Positions 25,098 through 34,336 of a stretch of 64,000 bases of DNA are shown here, one piece after another. Origin of the DNA: Curtobacterium sp. BH-2-1-1 (GTDB taxonomy: Bacteria; Actinomycetota; Actinomycetes; Actinomycetales; Microbacteriaceae); NCBI RefSeq assembly GCF_001806325.1, contig NZ_CP017580.1, positions 806,001 through 870,000 on the forward strand, given 5' to 3'. The first letter of the stretch is position 1; the number at the start of each line of letters is the position of its first letter. The notes beneath the pieces are model-generated. The model searched no databases, was not told the DNA's origin, and worked only from the letters and a program-made list of their open reading frames with translations. Both the position numbers and the translations under genes were made by a program.

Positions 25098-26771
25098 ATG
25101 ACCGAGACCCGATCCGACTACGACCCGACCCGCTTCCGCGACGTCTTCGAGCACAGCTACACGTACGCCAACGGCTTCGCCCGGAACACCCACCGCTTCG
25201 CCGGACGGCCGGCGCTCCGCGATCCCGACACCGACCGCTCGTGGACGTACGCCGAGCTCGGCGCCGACGTCGACCGCGTCGCCGGGTGGCTCGTGCGCCA
25301 CGGGGTCGGTCGCGGCTCCGTGGTCATGGTCGAGCTGTTCAACTCCCCCGAGTTCGCGATCCTGTACCTGGCGGCCCACCGCATCGGCGCGGTGTTCTCC
25401 CCCACCAACTTCCGACTCGCGTCGGACGAGGTCGCGTTCATCATCGAGGACTCCGCCCCCGTGGTCCTCGTCCACGACGCCGCCCGCTCGACCGACATCA
25501 CGGCCGCGCTCGGCAGCTCCGACCACACGCCCGAGCACGTCGTCGTGGTCGGAGACGGAACCCGACCCGGCGACGTCGACTTCGCCGCGCTCCTCACCAG
25601 TGACCCCGTCACCGCCGACGAGCTCGCTGCGTCCGAGCCCCGCAGCACCTACGACGAGACGACGCGCCTCTACACGAGCGGCACGACCGGGCGGCCGAAG
25701 CCCGTGCCGCTGCCGAGCCTCGTCGAGGTCCTCAGCGCCCACGACGTGATCATGCACTTCCCGCTGAGCCCGTTCGACAAGACCCTCAACATGTCGCCGC
25801 TCTTCCACCGCGGCGGTCTGTACTCCGGCGGCCCGAACCCGGTGTTCTACGTCGGCGCCGAACTCACCACGCTCCGGCACTTCGACGCCGACCGTGTGCT
25901 CGACCTGGTCGAGTCCGAGCAGCTGACGTTCCTCATCGGCGCCCCGCCGAACCTCGTGCAGCTCGCGAACGCCCAGGAGCAACGGCCCCGCGACCTGTCC
26001 TCCCTCAACGGCATCGTGACGATGGGCGCACCGCTCGACCGGGCCGCGGCGCTCCGGTACCAGGAGCTCCTGTCGCCCCGCATCTTCAACGGCTACGGCA
26101 CGACCGAGACCTTCTGGAACACCTTCCTCCGCCCCGAGGACTTCCCCGACGGTGCCGGCTCGACCGGCCGAGCCTCGACCGACGACGACGTCGCCGTGGT
26201 CCGCGTCTACGAGGACCGCCTCGCCGACCCGAGCGACACCGTGCCGAAGGACGGTTCGGAGATCGGCGAGTTCGCGGTCCGCACCGTGAAGTCCGGCTAC
26301 TCGTACCGCAACCCCGGGCTCGAGGCCGAGAAGTTCGCGAACGGCTGGTTCTACCCGGGCGACCTCGCCACGTGGGACGAGCACGAGCGCGTGACGATCG
26401 TCGGACGCAAGGACGACATGATCATCTCCGGCGGCGAGAACGTCCACCCCGTGCAGGTCGAGGCCGCACTGCAGGAGCACCCGGGCGTCGCCGACGCGAT
26501 CGTGGTCGGCGTCCCCGACGAGCGCTGGGGCGAGGTCGTGACGGCGTACGTCGTCCGCGCGCCCGGGCGGCTGCCGGAGGACGACGTCGAAGCCGCCGCC
26601 GCCCTCGAGGAGTGGACCGCGTCGCATCCCGGCCTCGCCCGCTACAAGCGGCCGCGGCTCTACCGGTTCGTCACCGAGCTGCCGTACAACGCCACGGGCA
26701 AGAAGGTGCACTACCTCGCGAAGGCGACGGCTGTGGACGACCAGGCTACGGGGCGCCTGCTCGCGCCGTGA
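25098..26771 (+). CDS. AMP-binding acyl-CoA synthetase
   Basis: This 557-residue enzyme of the ANL superfamily activates a carboxylic acid as acyl-AMP and transfers it to CoA. The ATP-binding P-loop is LYTSGTTGRPKPVPLP, the A5 motif is NGYGTTET, A7 is GWFYPGDLA, A8 is VGRKDDMIISGGENVHPVQVE, and the catalytic A10 lysine is in PYNATGKKVHYL. The chain-length preference cannot be read from sequence. The ATG at 25098 has GGGAG 6 nt upstream. An in-frame GTG at 25020 would add 26 residues encoded by 21-bp repeats and is disfavoured. It is a stand-alone gene followed by a palindromic element. Confidence 0.88.
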   Translation: MTETRSDYDPTRFRDVFEHSYTYANGFARNTHRFAGRPALRDPDTDRSWTYAELGADVDRVAGWLVRHGVGRGSVVMVELFNSPEFAILYLAAHRIGAVFSPTNFRLASDEVAFIIEDSAPVVLVHDAARSTDITAALGSSDHTPEHVVVVGDGTRPGDVDFAALLTSDPVTADELAASEPRSTYDETTRLYTSGTTGRPKPVPLPSLVEVLSAHDVIMHFPLSPFDKTLNMSPLFHRGGLYSGGPNPVFYVGAELTTLRHFDADRVLDLVESEQLTFLIGAPPNLVQLANAQEQRPRDLSSLNGIVTMGAPLDRAAALRYQELLSPRIFNGYGTTETFWNTFLRPEDFPDGAGSTGRASTDDDVAVVRVYEDRLADPSDTVPKDGSEIGEFAVRTVKSGYSYRNPGLEAEKFANGWFYPGDLATWDEHERVTIVGRKDDMIISGGENVHPVQVEAALQEHPGVADAIVVGVPDERWGEVVTAYVVRAPGRLPEDDVEAAAALEEWTASHPGLARYKRPRLYRFVTELPYNATGKKVHYLAKATAVDDQATGRLLAP

Positions 26772-26776
26772 CGGCC

Positions 26777-26811
26777 CGGAGGCGCGGTGCGGGCCGGCAC
26801 CGCGCCTCCCG
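26777..26811. repeat. GGAGGC palindromic element, full copy (acyl-CoA synthetase/thrE)
   Basis: CGGAGGCGCGGTGCGGGCC / GGCACCGCGCCTCCCG is a near-perfect palindrome between two convergent genes. Confidence 0.85.
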
Positions 26812-26856
26812 TCCCGCAGTGGGTCGCGTCCACCGCACCTGCCGCGCTCTCCGCGT

Positions 26857-28197
26857 CTACTGGGTCGCGTCGACCCCGCGGTGCGGTGCGTTCCGCGCGA
26901 ACAGCCCCGGCAGCAGGCCGCCGATCTTCGTGCCGATGCAGAGACTGACGAACGTCGCGAGCGGGTTCGCCAGCGCCTCCGGGTCGAACGTGGCGACCGC
27001 GACGAGCCCGACCGTCCCCGGCACGAGCAGCAGGAACGCCGGGAAGAACGAGACCGTCGCCGGGATCGCCGGCACCAGCCGCTCCAGCAGCCGCGTCGCG
27101 ACGAACAGCAGCGCGGCGGTCGCACCGGTGGCGACGACGCTCCCCCACAGCGGCGTCGTCCCGCTCACCAGTGCGTAGGCGGTGACCATGACCGCGACGG
27201 ACACGAGCGTGAGCCGCCACCCCGACCGGAAGACCAGGCCGAGGCCGACGGCCAGCCCGACCACCGCGACCCACGACACCCAGTAGGACGGCACGGCCTC
27301 CCACCCGCCGCGGTCCGTGCCGACGCCGGCGACCTCGCCGACGAGCGCCGCCGAGGACGGGTCGACGTGCAGCCCGGTCAGCGCGCTCCCCGACGCGATG
27401 CCCGCGGCCATGAACCCGAGCATGATGAGCCCCTGCACGAGCCGCGAGGACCCGGTCACGATGTCGGCCGCGGTGAGCTCGAGCAGGGCGTTGGTGATGA
27501 GGGCTCCCGGCACGAACACGGCCACGGGGGCGCACACGGCGAAGAGCGGGACGTGGTCGAACCCCGTGCCGGCGGCGACGAGCCCGACGATGGTCGTGGA
27601 CACGAAGGCGGCGAGGAACGGGATGATCGCCACGGCCTCGCGGAAGCGGCGCAGCAGGAGGCCGATCACGCCGACGAGGGCTCCGACGGCCAGTGCCACG
27701 AGGATCGCCCACCACGGGCAGCGGAACACGACCGCGAGTCCAGCCGAGGTCAGGGCGTTGCCGAGGATCCACGGCAGTGCCGGCGGCGGGACGGTCCCGG
27801 CGCGGATCGCTCGGACCCGTGCGGGGATCTCGGCGAGGGCGATCGAGCCACTCTCGAGGCCGAGGACGAGCCGGTTCGCCCGAGCGGCCTGGCGGCTCGA
27901 GAGCTCGACGCCCTCGGCGTTGACGATGGTGGCGGCGCCGGTGGCGACCTCGCTCACCATGACGAGGGCGGGGAGGACCCCGACGGCGAGCGTCGGCCCG
28001 ACCCCGGCGGCGTCGCGGGCCTTCTCGAGCGCCGAACGGACGTCGGTCACCGAGCTGCCGGCGTCGAGGAGGAGGGCGCCCAGCGTGCCGAGCAGCATGC
28101 CGGTGGGGACGGTCTCGCCGTCGACCACCTCGACGTGGGCCTCGGGTCGTCCGAGGGCGTTCCGCAGGTTCGCGAGCGCGCTTCCGAATCCGACCAC
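26857..28197 (-). CDS. thrE: Threonine/serine exporter family protein (ThrE)
   Basis: This 446-residue integral membrane protein has an N-terminal cytoplasmic domain (DUF1212 type, with LLDAGSSVTDVRSALEKA and GVELSSRQAARANRLVLGLE) and then about ten helices including the C-terminal DUF3815-like half. ThrE in corynebacteria exports L-threonine and L-serine; the substrate here is inferred. The GTG at 28197 lies 6 nt after TACCAT. The longer frame to 28335 would run through the tRNA-Leu gene and is rejected. Confidence 0.9.
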   Translation of the reverse strand: MVGFGSALANLRNALGRPEAHVEVVDGETVPTGMLLGTLGALLLDAGSSVTDVRSALEKARDAAGVGPTLAVGVLPALVMVSEVATGAATIVNAEGVELSSRQAARANRLVLGLESGSIALAEIPARVRAIRAGTVPPPALPWILGNALTSAGLAVVFRCPWWAILVALAVGALVGVIGLLLRRFREAVAIIPFLAAFVSTTIVGLVAAGTGFDHVPLFAVCAPVAVFVPGALITNALLELTAADIVTGSSRLVQGLIMLGFMAAGIASGSALTGLHVDPSSAALVGEVAGVGTDRGGWEAVPSYWVSWVAVVGLAVGLGLVFRSGWRLTLVSVAVMVTAYALVSGTTPLWGSVVATGATAALLFVATRLLERLVPAIPATVSFFPAFLLLVPGTVGLVAVATFDPEALANPLATFVSLCIGTKIGGLLPGLFARNAPHRGVDATQ

Positions 28198-28203
28198 CCG
28201 AGA

Positions 28204-28209
28204 ATGGTA
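28204..28209 (-). promoter_or_regulatory. -10 box for leaderless thrE
   Basis: TACCAT on the minus strand lies 6 nt before the GTG at 28197. It supports the start chosen downstream of the tRNA. Confidence 0.5.
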
Positions 28210-28221
28210 GCGGGGGCGGGC

Positions 28222-28281
28222 TTTCGCGCTGCGCGACAGTTCACGCGCGGGCGAGGCCGTGAAGTGTCGCCGAGCGCGAAA
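28222..28281. repeat. 24-bp inverted repeat between tRNA-Leu and thrE
   Basis: Arms 28222-28245 (TTTCGCGCTGCGCGACAGTT...) and 28258-28281 match at 21 of 24 positions around a 12-nt loop. It may terminate the tRNA transcript or lie in the thrE promoter region. Confidence 0.65.
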
Positions 28282-28287
28282 CGTCGG

Positions 28288-28361
28288 TACCCCCGGTGGG
28301 ACTCGAACCCACAACTCGGCGATTTTAAGTCGCATGCCTCTACCGATTGGGCCACGGGGGC
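28288..28361 (-). tRNA. tRNA-Leu(UAA)
   Basis: The 74-nt gene folds as a full cloverleaf. The acceptor is GCCCCCG / CGGGGGT (one G-U pair), the T arm GTGGG-TTCGAGT-CCCAC, and the anticodon loop CTTAAAA gives anticodon UAA. The discriminator is A, as expected for leucine. The CCA end is not encoded. The variable region is only about 5 nt, whereas bacterial leucine tRNAs usually have a long variable arm. The first anticodon-stem pair is a T-C mismatch. Confidence 0.88.
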
Positions 28362-28388
28362 GGGCCGCAACAGCCTACCGACGAAGAC

Positions 28389-28418
28389 GAGGCGGCCACC
28401 CCGTGGGGTGACCGCCTC
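28389..28418 (-). terminator. Hairpin terminator after ndh
   Basis: GAGGCGG-CCACCCC and GGGGTG-ACCGCCTC form an almost uninterrupted GC-rich hairpin 16 nt after the ndh stop on the minus strand. It separates ndh from the tRNA gene. Confidence 0.6.
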
Positions 28419-28433
28419 GCCTGGAGCGTGTCG

Positions 28434-29921
28434 CTACTTGGCGTCCGCCTCGGCCTTCACCGGCTCGGCGTCGTTCGAGACGTCCTTCGCCGGCTCGCCG
28501 TAGGCGGGACCGGCCGCACCGGCGGGCTTGCCCTCTTCCGGAGCGGTGGTCGGCTTCGACGCCTCGACCGGTGCCGCGGGGGCCTCGGCTGCGGGCTTCG
28601 GACGGGACGCGAACGCCTCGAACGCGGCGCGCGGGGTCTCGCGGTCGTCGAGCGACGCGATGTCGCGGCCGAGGAAGAAGCCACCGACCCAGTCGCCGAT
28701 GACGCGCCACTTGCGCTCCCACGACGGCATCGCCAGGCCGTGATAGCCGCGGTGGGCACCCCAGGCCAGGAAGCCCTTCATGGCGAACTTGCCGGACTGG
28801 AAGACACCGATGCCGAGACCGAGGCCGGCGACGGCACCGAGGTTCTCGTGCTTGTAGTCGGTCGTCGCCTCGCCGCGGATCGTCGCGACGAGGTTCTTCG
28901 CGAGCTGCTTCGCCTGGCGGACGGCGTGCTGGGCGTTCGGCACGCAGAAGCCGCCGACGCCACCACCGGTGAGGTCCGGCACGGCCGCGACGTCACCACA
29001 GGCCCACGCGTCGGCGATCACGCCGTTGTCGTCGACCACGCGCAGGTCGGGCTGCACGCGGATGCGGCCACGCTGCTCGAGCGGGAGGTCCGTGCCCTTG
29101 ACCATGGGGTTCGCCATGACGCCGGCGGTCCAGATGATGAGGTCGGACTCGATCTTCTCGATCGCGCCGTCGTTGGTCTTGAGCTCGCAGACGCCGCCGA
29201 CCGCCGAGGCCAGCTGCGTCTCGAGGTGCACCGTGGCGCCGCGCTGCGCGAGGTTCTTGAGCACCCAGTGCGACGTCTCGAGCGAGACCTCGGGCATGAT
29301 GCGACCCATCGCCTCGACGAGGTGGAAGTGCGTGTCGTCGAACGACAGCTCGGGGTAGCTCTTGAGCAGGTCGGAGACGAACGAGCGGAGCTCGGCGAAC
29401 ACCTCGATGCCGGCGAAGCCACCACCGACGACGACGACGGTCAGCAGGCGGTCACGCTCCGGGCCGGCCGGCAGGGTCGCTGCCTTGTGGAAGTTCGTGA
29501 GGATCTTGTCGCGGATCGCCGCGGCCTCTTCGATCGTCTTCAGGCCGATCGCCTCGTCGGCGACGCCCGGGATCGGGAAGGTACGCGAGACCGCACCCGC
29601 GGTCATGACGATCTGGTCGTAGGACTCCTCCCACGCCTCGCCCTCGGCCGGGGTGATCGTCGCCGTCTTGCTGGCGTGGTCGACCTTCGTGACCTTGGCG
29701 GTGACGACGCGCGTCTTCTTGAGGTGACGGCGGTGGGAGACGACGGCGTGACGCGGCTCGATGGAACCGGCGGCGACCTCGGGGAGGAACGGCTGGTACG
29801 TCATGTACGGCAGCGGGTCGACCATGACGACCTCGGCTTCGCCCTGACGAAGGTGCTTCTCGAGCTTCCAGGCGGTGTAGAAGCCGGCGTAACCGCCGCC
29901 GACGACGAGGATCTTGGGCAC
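28434..29921 (-). CDS. ndh: Type II NADH:quinone oxidoreductase (NDH-2)
   Basis: This membrane-associated flavoenzyme oxidises NADH and reduces menaquinone without pumping protons. Of its 495 residues the first 430 or so are the enzyme. The FAD Rossmann motif is ILVVGGGYAGFYTAWKLEK and the NAD motif is LTVVVVGGGFAGIEVFAEL. The second FAD motif is DAWACGDVAAVPD, and a C-terminal amphipathic region (WERKWRVIGDWVGGFFLGRD) fits membrane attachment. The last 65 or so residues are a Pro/Ala/Glu/Lys-rich tail, unusual in length. The GTG start has AAGGAG about 10 nt upstream. Confidence 0.93.
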   Translation of the reverse strand: MPKILVVGGGYAGFYTAWKLEKHLRQGEAEVVMVDPLPYMTYQPFLPEVAAGSIEPRHAVVSHRRHLKKTRVVTAKVTKVDHASKTATITPAEGEAWEESYDQIVMTAGAVSRTFPIPGVADEAIGLKTIEEAAAIRDKILTNFHKAATLPAGPERDRLLTVVVVGGGFAGIEVFAELRSFVSDLLKSYPELSFDDTHFHLVEAMGRIMPEVSLETSHWVLKNLAQRGATVHLETQLASAVGGVCELKTNDGAIEKIESDLIIWTAGVMANPMVKGTDLPLEQRGRIRVQPDLRVVDDNGVIADAWACGDVAAVPDLTGGGVGGFCVPNAQHAVRQAKQLAKNLVATIRGEATTDYKHENLGAVAGLGLGIGVFQSGKFAMKGFLAWGAHRGYHGLAMPSWERKWRVIGDWVGGFFLGRDIASLDDRETPRAAFEAFASRPKPAAEAPAAPVEASKPTTAPEEGKPAGAAGPAYGEPAKDVSNDAEPVKAEADAK

Positions 29922-29964
29922 GGTGGATGATCTCCTTGGAGTGGGGTGGTTGCCGGGAGGCTGG

Positions 29965-30513
29965 TCAGAATTCGCCGCCACCCGCCCCGACTCCGGCGTC
30001 TGCTCCCTCATCATACGCCCGGCACTCACACCGGGCAGGCGACCACCTCGCGCGCTCGAGCGCGAGGTCGCCGATGGGGTTGACGCCGGGTCCGGCGGCG
30101 AGGGCGTGTCCGACGAGGGCGTGCAGGCACTTCACGCGGGTGGGCATGCCACCGGCGGTGATGCCGTCGATCTCGTCGACGTGCTCGATCGACTCGCGAT
30201 CGGCGAGGTAGGACTCGTGCGCCGCGCGGTACTGCTCGGCGACGGTCGGGTCCTCGAGCAGGGCCGCCAGCTCGGGCATGACCTGGTTGGCCTCGAGGGT
30301 GCTGACCGCAGCGGTCGCCGCGGGATGGCACAGGTAGTACAGCGTCGGGAACGGGGTGCCGTTCGACAGCCGGGGCTTCGTGGACACGACGGTGGGGTTG
30401 CCACAGACGCAGCGAGCAGCGATCCCGATGACGTCACGCGCCGGTCGGCCGAGCTGCGCCGAGACGACCTGGATGTCGCGTTCGGAGGGCGGGTCGAAGG
30501 GAGGGGTCGTCAC
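29965..30513 (-). CDS. DUF501 family protein
   Basis: This 182-residue protein begins with ERDIQVVSAQLGRPARDVIGIAARCVCGNP. The conserved STKPRLSNGTPFPTLYYLCHP and GGMPTRVKCLHALVGHALAAGPGVNPIGD are both present. This is the DUF501 family, widely conserved next to eno and ftsB in actinobacteria and of unknown function. The four conserved cysteines (CVCG, LCHP, KCLH) could bind metal or form a redox site. It lies between ftsB and ndh. The GTG start has TAGGCT 9 nt upstream. Confidence 0.92.
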   Translation of the reverse strand: MTTPPFDPPSERDIQVVSAQLGRPARDVIGIAARCVCGNPTVVSTKPRLSNGTPFPTLYYLCHPAATAAVSTLEANQVMPELAALLEDPTVAEQYRAAHESYLADRESIEHVDEIDGITAGGMPTRVKCLHALVGHALAAGPGVNPIGDLALERARWSPARCECRAYDEGADAGVGAGGGEF

Positions 30514-30548
30514 GGGTACGTGAGCCTACCGGAGTCCCGCGCGTCGTC

Positions 30549-31082
30549 CTACTTCGTGTCGCCGGTGCCGGAGACGTCCGGTGCGACGAGCTGCTGCGTG
30601 GTCTCGTCGGTGAGCCCCGAGGTCAGCACCGACGACAGCATCGCCTGCACCCAGTCGACCTTCGGCGTCTGCACGGTCGAGCTCACGGGCGTGCCGGAAT
30701 CGGTCGTCGGCGTCGACTCGGCCTTCCGGTTCTCGCTGCCCATCACGAGGTAACTTTCCTCGCCCGGGTACACGTAGAGCAGTCGGTCCCGAGCCTGCGC
30801 CTCGATGTACGCGGGGTCGTCCCAGCGCGCGACGTCCTTCTTCTTCTGGGCGACGTCGGCCTTCTGGCTCGCGACCTCGCGCTGCTGCTGGGCGATCTGC
30901 TCCTGCTGCTGGATCAGGGTCCGGAGTGACGGTGCGAGCACGACGACGAACAGCACGATGATGGCCAGCATGAGCAGGCTGAACCCGGAGAACCGGATCG
31001 AGCGGTACCACGGCTGCTCGGACGAGCCGCCCTCGGGCAGCGCCACGGGGACGCGGCGGACACGGGGCTTCTGGCTGGGCAC
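30549..31082 (-). CDS. ftsB: FtsB/DivIC-type septum formation initiator
   Basis: This 177-residue bitopic division protein has a basic cytoplasmic N-terminus, one transmembrane helix (GFSLLMLAIIVLFVVVLAPSL) and then a coiled coil rich in Gln/Lys (QQEQIAQQQREVASQKADVAQ). The family motif DPAYIEAQARDRLLYVYPGEE follows. A disordered tail of about 60 residues ends the protein. FtsB-type proteins bridge FtsL and FtsQ in the divisome. The GTG start lies 6 nt after TATCGT. Its place between eno and DUF501 is the standard actinobacterial order. Confidence 0.9.
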   Translation of the reverse strand: MPSQKPRVRRVPVALPEGGSSEQPWYRSIRFSGFSLLMLAIIVLFVVVLAPSLRTLIQQQEQIAQQQREVASQKADVAQKKKDVARWDDPAYIEAQARDRLLYVYPGEESYLVMGSENRKAESTPTTDSGTPVSSTVQTPKVDWVQAMLSSVLTSGLTDETTQQLVAPDVSGTGDTK

Positions 31083-31088
31083 GGTCCG

Positions 31089-31094
31089 ACGATA
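31089..31094 (-). promoter_or_regulatory. -10 box for leaderless ftsB
   Basis: TATCGT on the minus strand lies 6 nt before the GTG at 31082. Confidence 0.45.
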
Positions 31095-31333
31095 ACCCGC
31101 CGGCGGGCCTGCTGGCGGTCGGCACGCGGCCGTTCGGCGCCCTCTCAGCGGGCGATCCAGGAGGCGCGGCGCACCCCCGGAACGCTGCCAACGCCCGGCA
31201 CGCGGTCGCGCAACACGCCGCGGGCGGTCCGCTGAGGTCGCACGATCGGTCGCCCGCGTCCGGCTGAGACGGCAGTTCGTGCGACCTCGACGGTCGGCGC
31301 GCGGCATGCCGTGCGACCTCGGCGCCCGAACGA
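31095..31333. repeat. eno-ftsB intergenic region with repeats
   Basis: No gene is seen here. It holds a half copy of the palindromic element (CCAGGAGGCGCGGCGCAC, 31157-31174) and three copies of a 10-mer: GAGGTCGCAC at 31234-31243 and its complement GTGCGACCTC at 31279-31288 and 31311-31320. These could pair as alternative hairpins upstream of ftsB on the minus strand. Confidence 0.6.
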
Positions 31334-31369
31334 CGAGACGCCGCCCTCCCGAGGGAGGACGGCGTCTCG
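31334..31369 (-). terminator. Hairpin terminator after eno
   Basis: CGAGACGCCG-CCCTCC and GGAGG-ACGGCGTCTCG form a long GC-rich stem 12 nt after the eno stop. There is no T-tract. Confidence 0.65.
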
Positions 31370-31381
31370 CGGAGGCGCTGG

Positions 31382-32710
<1,329 letters not shown>

Positions 32711-32763
32711 CTAGCGAGGCGCGGGTGAACACGAGGCGTGCATGACGGGCGACTGTGGAGAAC

Positions 32764-34008
32764 TCACGCCAGCGGGCGGAACTCCACACCCTCGAGCGAC
32801 TGCGTGTCGGCACCCACGGAGGCGAACGCGTCGAAGCCCTGCGCGACGAGTCCCGCGAGCAGGTTCTTCATGTTCTTCGTGCGTCGCTCGAGCCGGACAC
32901 GACGGTGCCCCTCGAGCGCTTCGGCCTTGAGCGCCGCGAGCCGGACCGGGTCGACGTCCTTGTCGTACACGAGCACGACGGCGTCGGACTCGGCGGACTC
33001 CGGGAGCGTGACGAGGTCGACGAGCCGCTCGAACCCGAGGGAGAACCCGACCGCGGGCACGTCCTGCCCGAGGAACCGGCCGATCATGCCGTCGTAGCGC
33101 CCGCCACCGCCGAGGCTGTAGCCGAAGTCGGGGTGCGCGACCTCGAAGATCGTGCCCGTGTAGTAGCCCATGCCACGGACGAGTGTCGGGTCGAAGCGCA
33201 GGTCGACGCCCGGGAGCGCCGAACGGAGCCGCTGCAGGTCCTCGAACGCGTCGGCGTCGAGCCACGTGGCTCCCTCGACGGCGTCCCAGTCGGCGGTCTC
33301 GAGCGTGCGGATCGTGTCCTCGAGCCCGGGGAGCTCGACGCCGACGGTCTCGCGGAGCTCTGCCGCCACGCCGTCCGGCCCGATCTTGTCGAGCTTGTCG
33401 ATCGTGATGAGCGCACGGTCGGCCGCGGTCGGGTCGGTGATCCCCCACGACCCGAGGAGCGCCAGGAGGATCCGGCGGTCGTTGATCCGGATCGTGGTGC
33501 CCTGGATCCCGAGCGCGTCGAGGGCAGCGGTCGTCGCCCGGATGAGTTCGATCTCGGCGAGCTGCCCGGGCTCACCCAGGATGTCGATGTCGCACTGCAC
33601 GAACTGCCGGTAGCGCCCCTTCTGCGGACGTTCGGCACGCCAGACCGGGGCGATCTGCACCGACCGGAACACCGACGGCAACTCGGCCCGGTGCGTGGCG
33701 TAGAAGCGCGCGAGGGGCACGGTGAGGTCGAACCGCAGCCCGAGGTCGGCGAGGTCGAGCGGCGCACCGGCGTGCTGCAGGTCCTCGGTGGAGAGCCCGC
33801 GCTTCATGACCGCGAACGCGAGCTTCTCGTTGTCGCCGCCGAGGCCCGAGTGCAGGCGGGCGGCGTCCTCGACGACCGGGGTCTCGATCTCGTCGAACCC
33901 GTGGCGCGCGTACACGTCGCGGATCACGCCCAGGACGTGCTCGCGCCGGGCCTTGTCTGCCGGGAGGAAGTCACGCATGCCACGGGGAGCCGTCACGGTC
34001 GGAGCCAT
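32764..34008 (-). CDS. hisS: Histidyl-tRNA synthetase
   Basis: This class II aminoacyl-tRNA synthetase charges tRNA-His. The 414-residue protein has motif 1 (RGMRDFLPADKARREHVL), motif 2 (FRSVQIAPVWRAERPQKGRYRQFVQCDIDI) and the histidine-specific motifs LVRGMGYYTGTIFEV and LGGGGRYDGMIG. Motif 3 is VGFSLGFERLVD. The anticodon-binding domain forms the last 90 or so residues. The ATG at 34008 lies 6 nt after CAGAAT and has no Shine-Dalgarno. Confidence 0.95.
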   Translation of the reverse strand: MAPTVTAPRGMRDFLPADKARREHVLGVIRDVYARHGFDEIETPVVEDAARLHSGLGGDNEKLAFAVMKRGLSTEDLQHAGAPLDLADLGLRFDLTVPLARFYATHRAELPSVFRSVQIAPVWRAERPQKGRYRQFVQCDIDILGEPGQLAEIELIRATTAALDALGIQGTTIRINDRRILLALLGSWGITDPTAADRALITIDKLDKIGPDGVAAELRETVGVELPGLEDTIRTLETADWDAVEGATWLDADAFEDLQRLRSALPGVDLRFDPTLVRGMGYYTGTIFEVAHPDFGYSLGGGGRYDGMIGRFLGQDVPAVGFSLGFERLVDLVTLPESAESDAVVLVYDKDVDPVRLAALKAEALEGHRRVRLERRTKNMKNLLAGLVAQGFDAFASVGADTQSLEGVEFRPLA

Positions 34009-34014
34009 GGATCG

Positions 34015-34020
34015 ATTCTG
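34015..34020 (-). promoter_or_regulatory. Possible -10 box for leaderless hisS
   Basis: CAGAAT on the minus strand lies 6 nt before ATG 34008. Confidence 0.4.
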
Positions 34021-34039
34021 GCAGATCGACCTCCCCGGC

Positions 34040-34225
34040 TTGCACACCTTCCGACCGGCTGATATTCTTCATCCAGAACCTCGGTTCGACGGGTGCCTGA
34101 TCCATCCGACGGACCGATCGCGTGGGCAACGTGCTGCAGTGTGCCCCGCGGTTCGAGTGGGCTGCTCCATCGGCACCGCATCCCTGGTGGTGCCGTCGGC
34201 CCACTCGCGGGCGTCCTCCTTTTTT
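34040..34225 (+). ncRNA. Candidate plus-strand noncoding RNA with its own promoter and T-run
   Basis: This is the 328-bp gap between mazG and hisS. On the plus strand TTGCAC (34040-34045) and TATTCT (34063-34068) are spaced by exactly 17 bp. About 80 nt after the predicted start there is a two-tier hairpin (34154-34162 with 34199-34207, and 34171-34177 with 34189-34195), then six T at 34220-34225. Neither flanking gene is on this strand. It does not contain the SRP RNA GGAA loop, a tmRNA-like end or 6C-RNA loops that I can recognise. It is predicted from sequence signals only. Confidence 0.35.
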
Positions 34226-34245
34226 CGGGTTGGGAGGACGCCCGC
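34207..34245. repeat. 13-bp inverted repeat with T6 in the loop
   Basis: The arms GCGGGCGTCCTCC (34207-34219) and GGAGGACGCCCGC (34233-34245) are perfect complements. The left arm overlaps the 3' strand of the upstream hairpin by one base, so the two could compete. Confidence 0.7.
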
Positions 34246-34336
34246 ACTCCCCTCGCCCGCGCCCCAGCGCCCGCACCCGCAACCCGCACGCGCACCGCGC
34301 ATCCGCACCCGCACCGTTCGGGCGCGGCAGGTCGCC

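Noticed and set aside
28197..28335. Longer N-terminus for ThrE
   Set aside because: It would translate through the tRNA-Leu gene and upstream of a TACCAT -10 box.
34040..34336. T-box leader for hisS, or SRP/6C RNA
   Set aside because: No TGGNACC antiterminator on the hisS strand, no GGAA SRP loop with its flanks, and no C-run loops of a 6C RNA.
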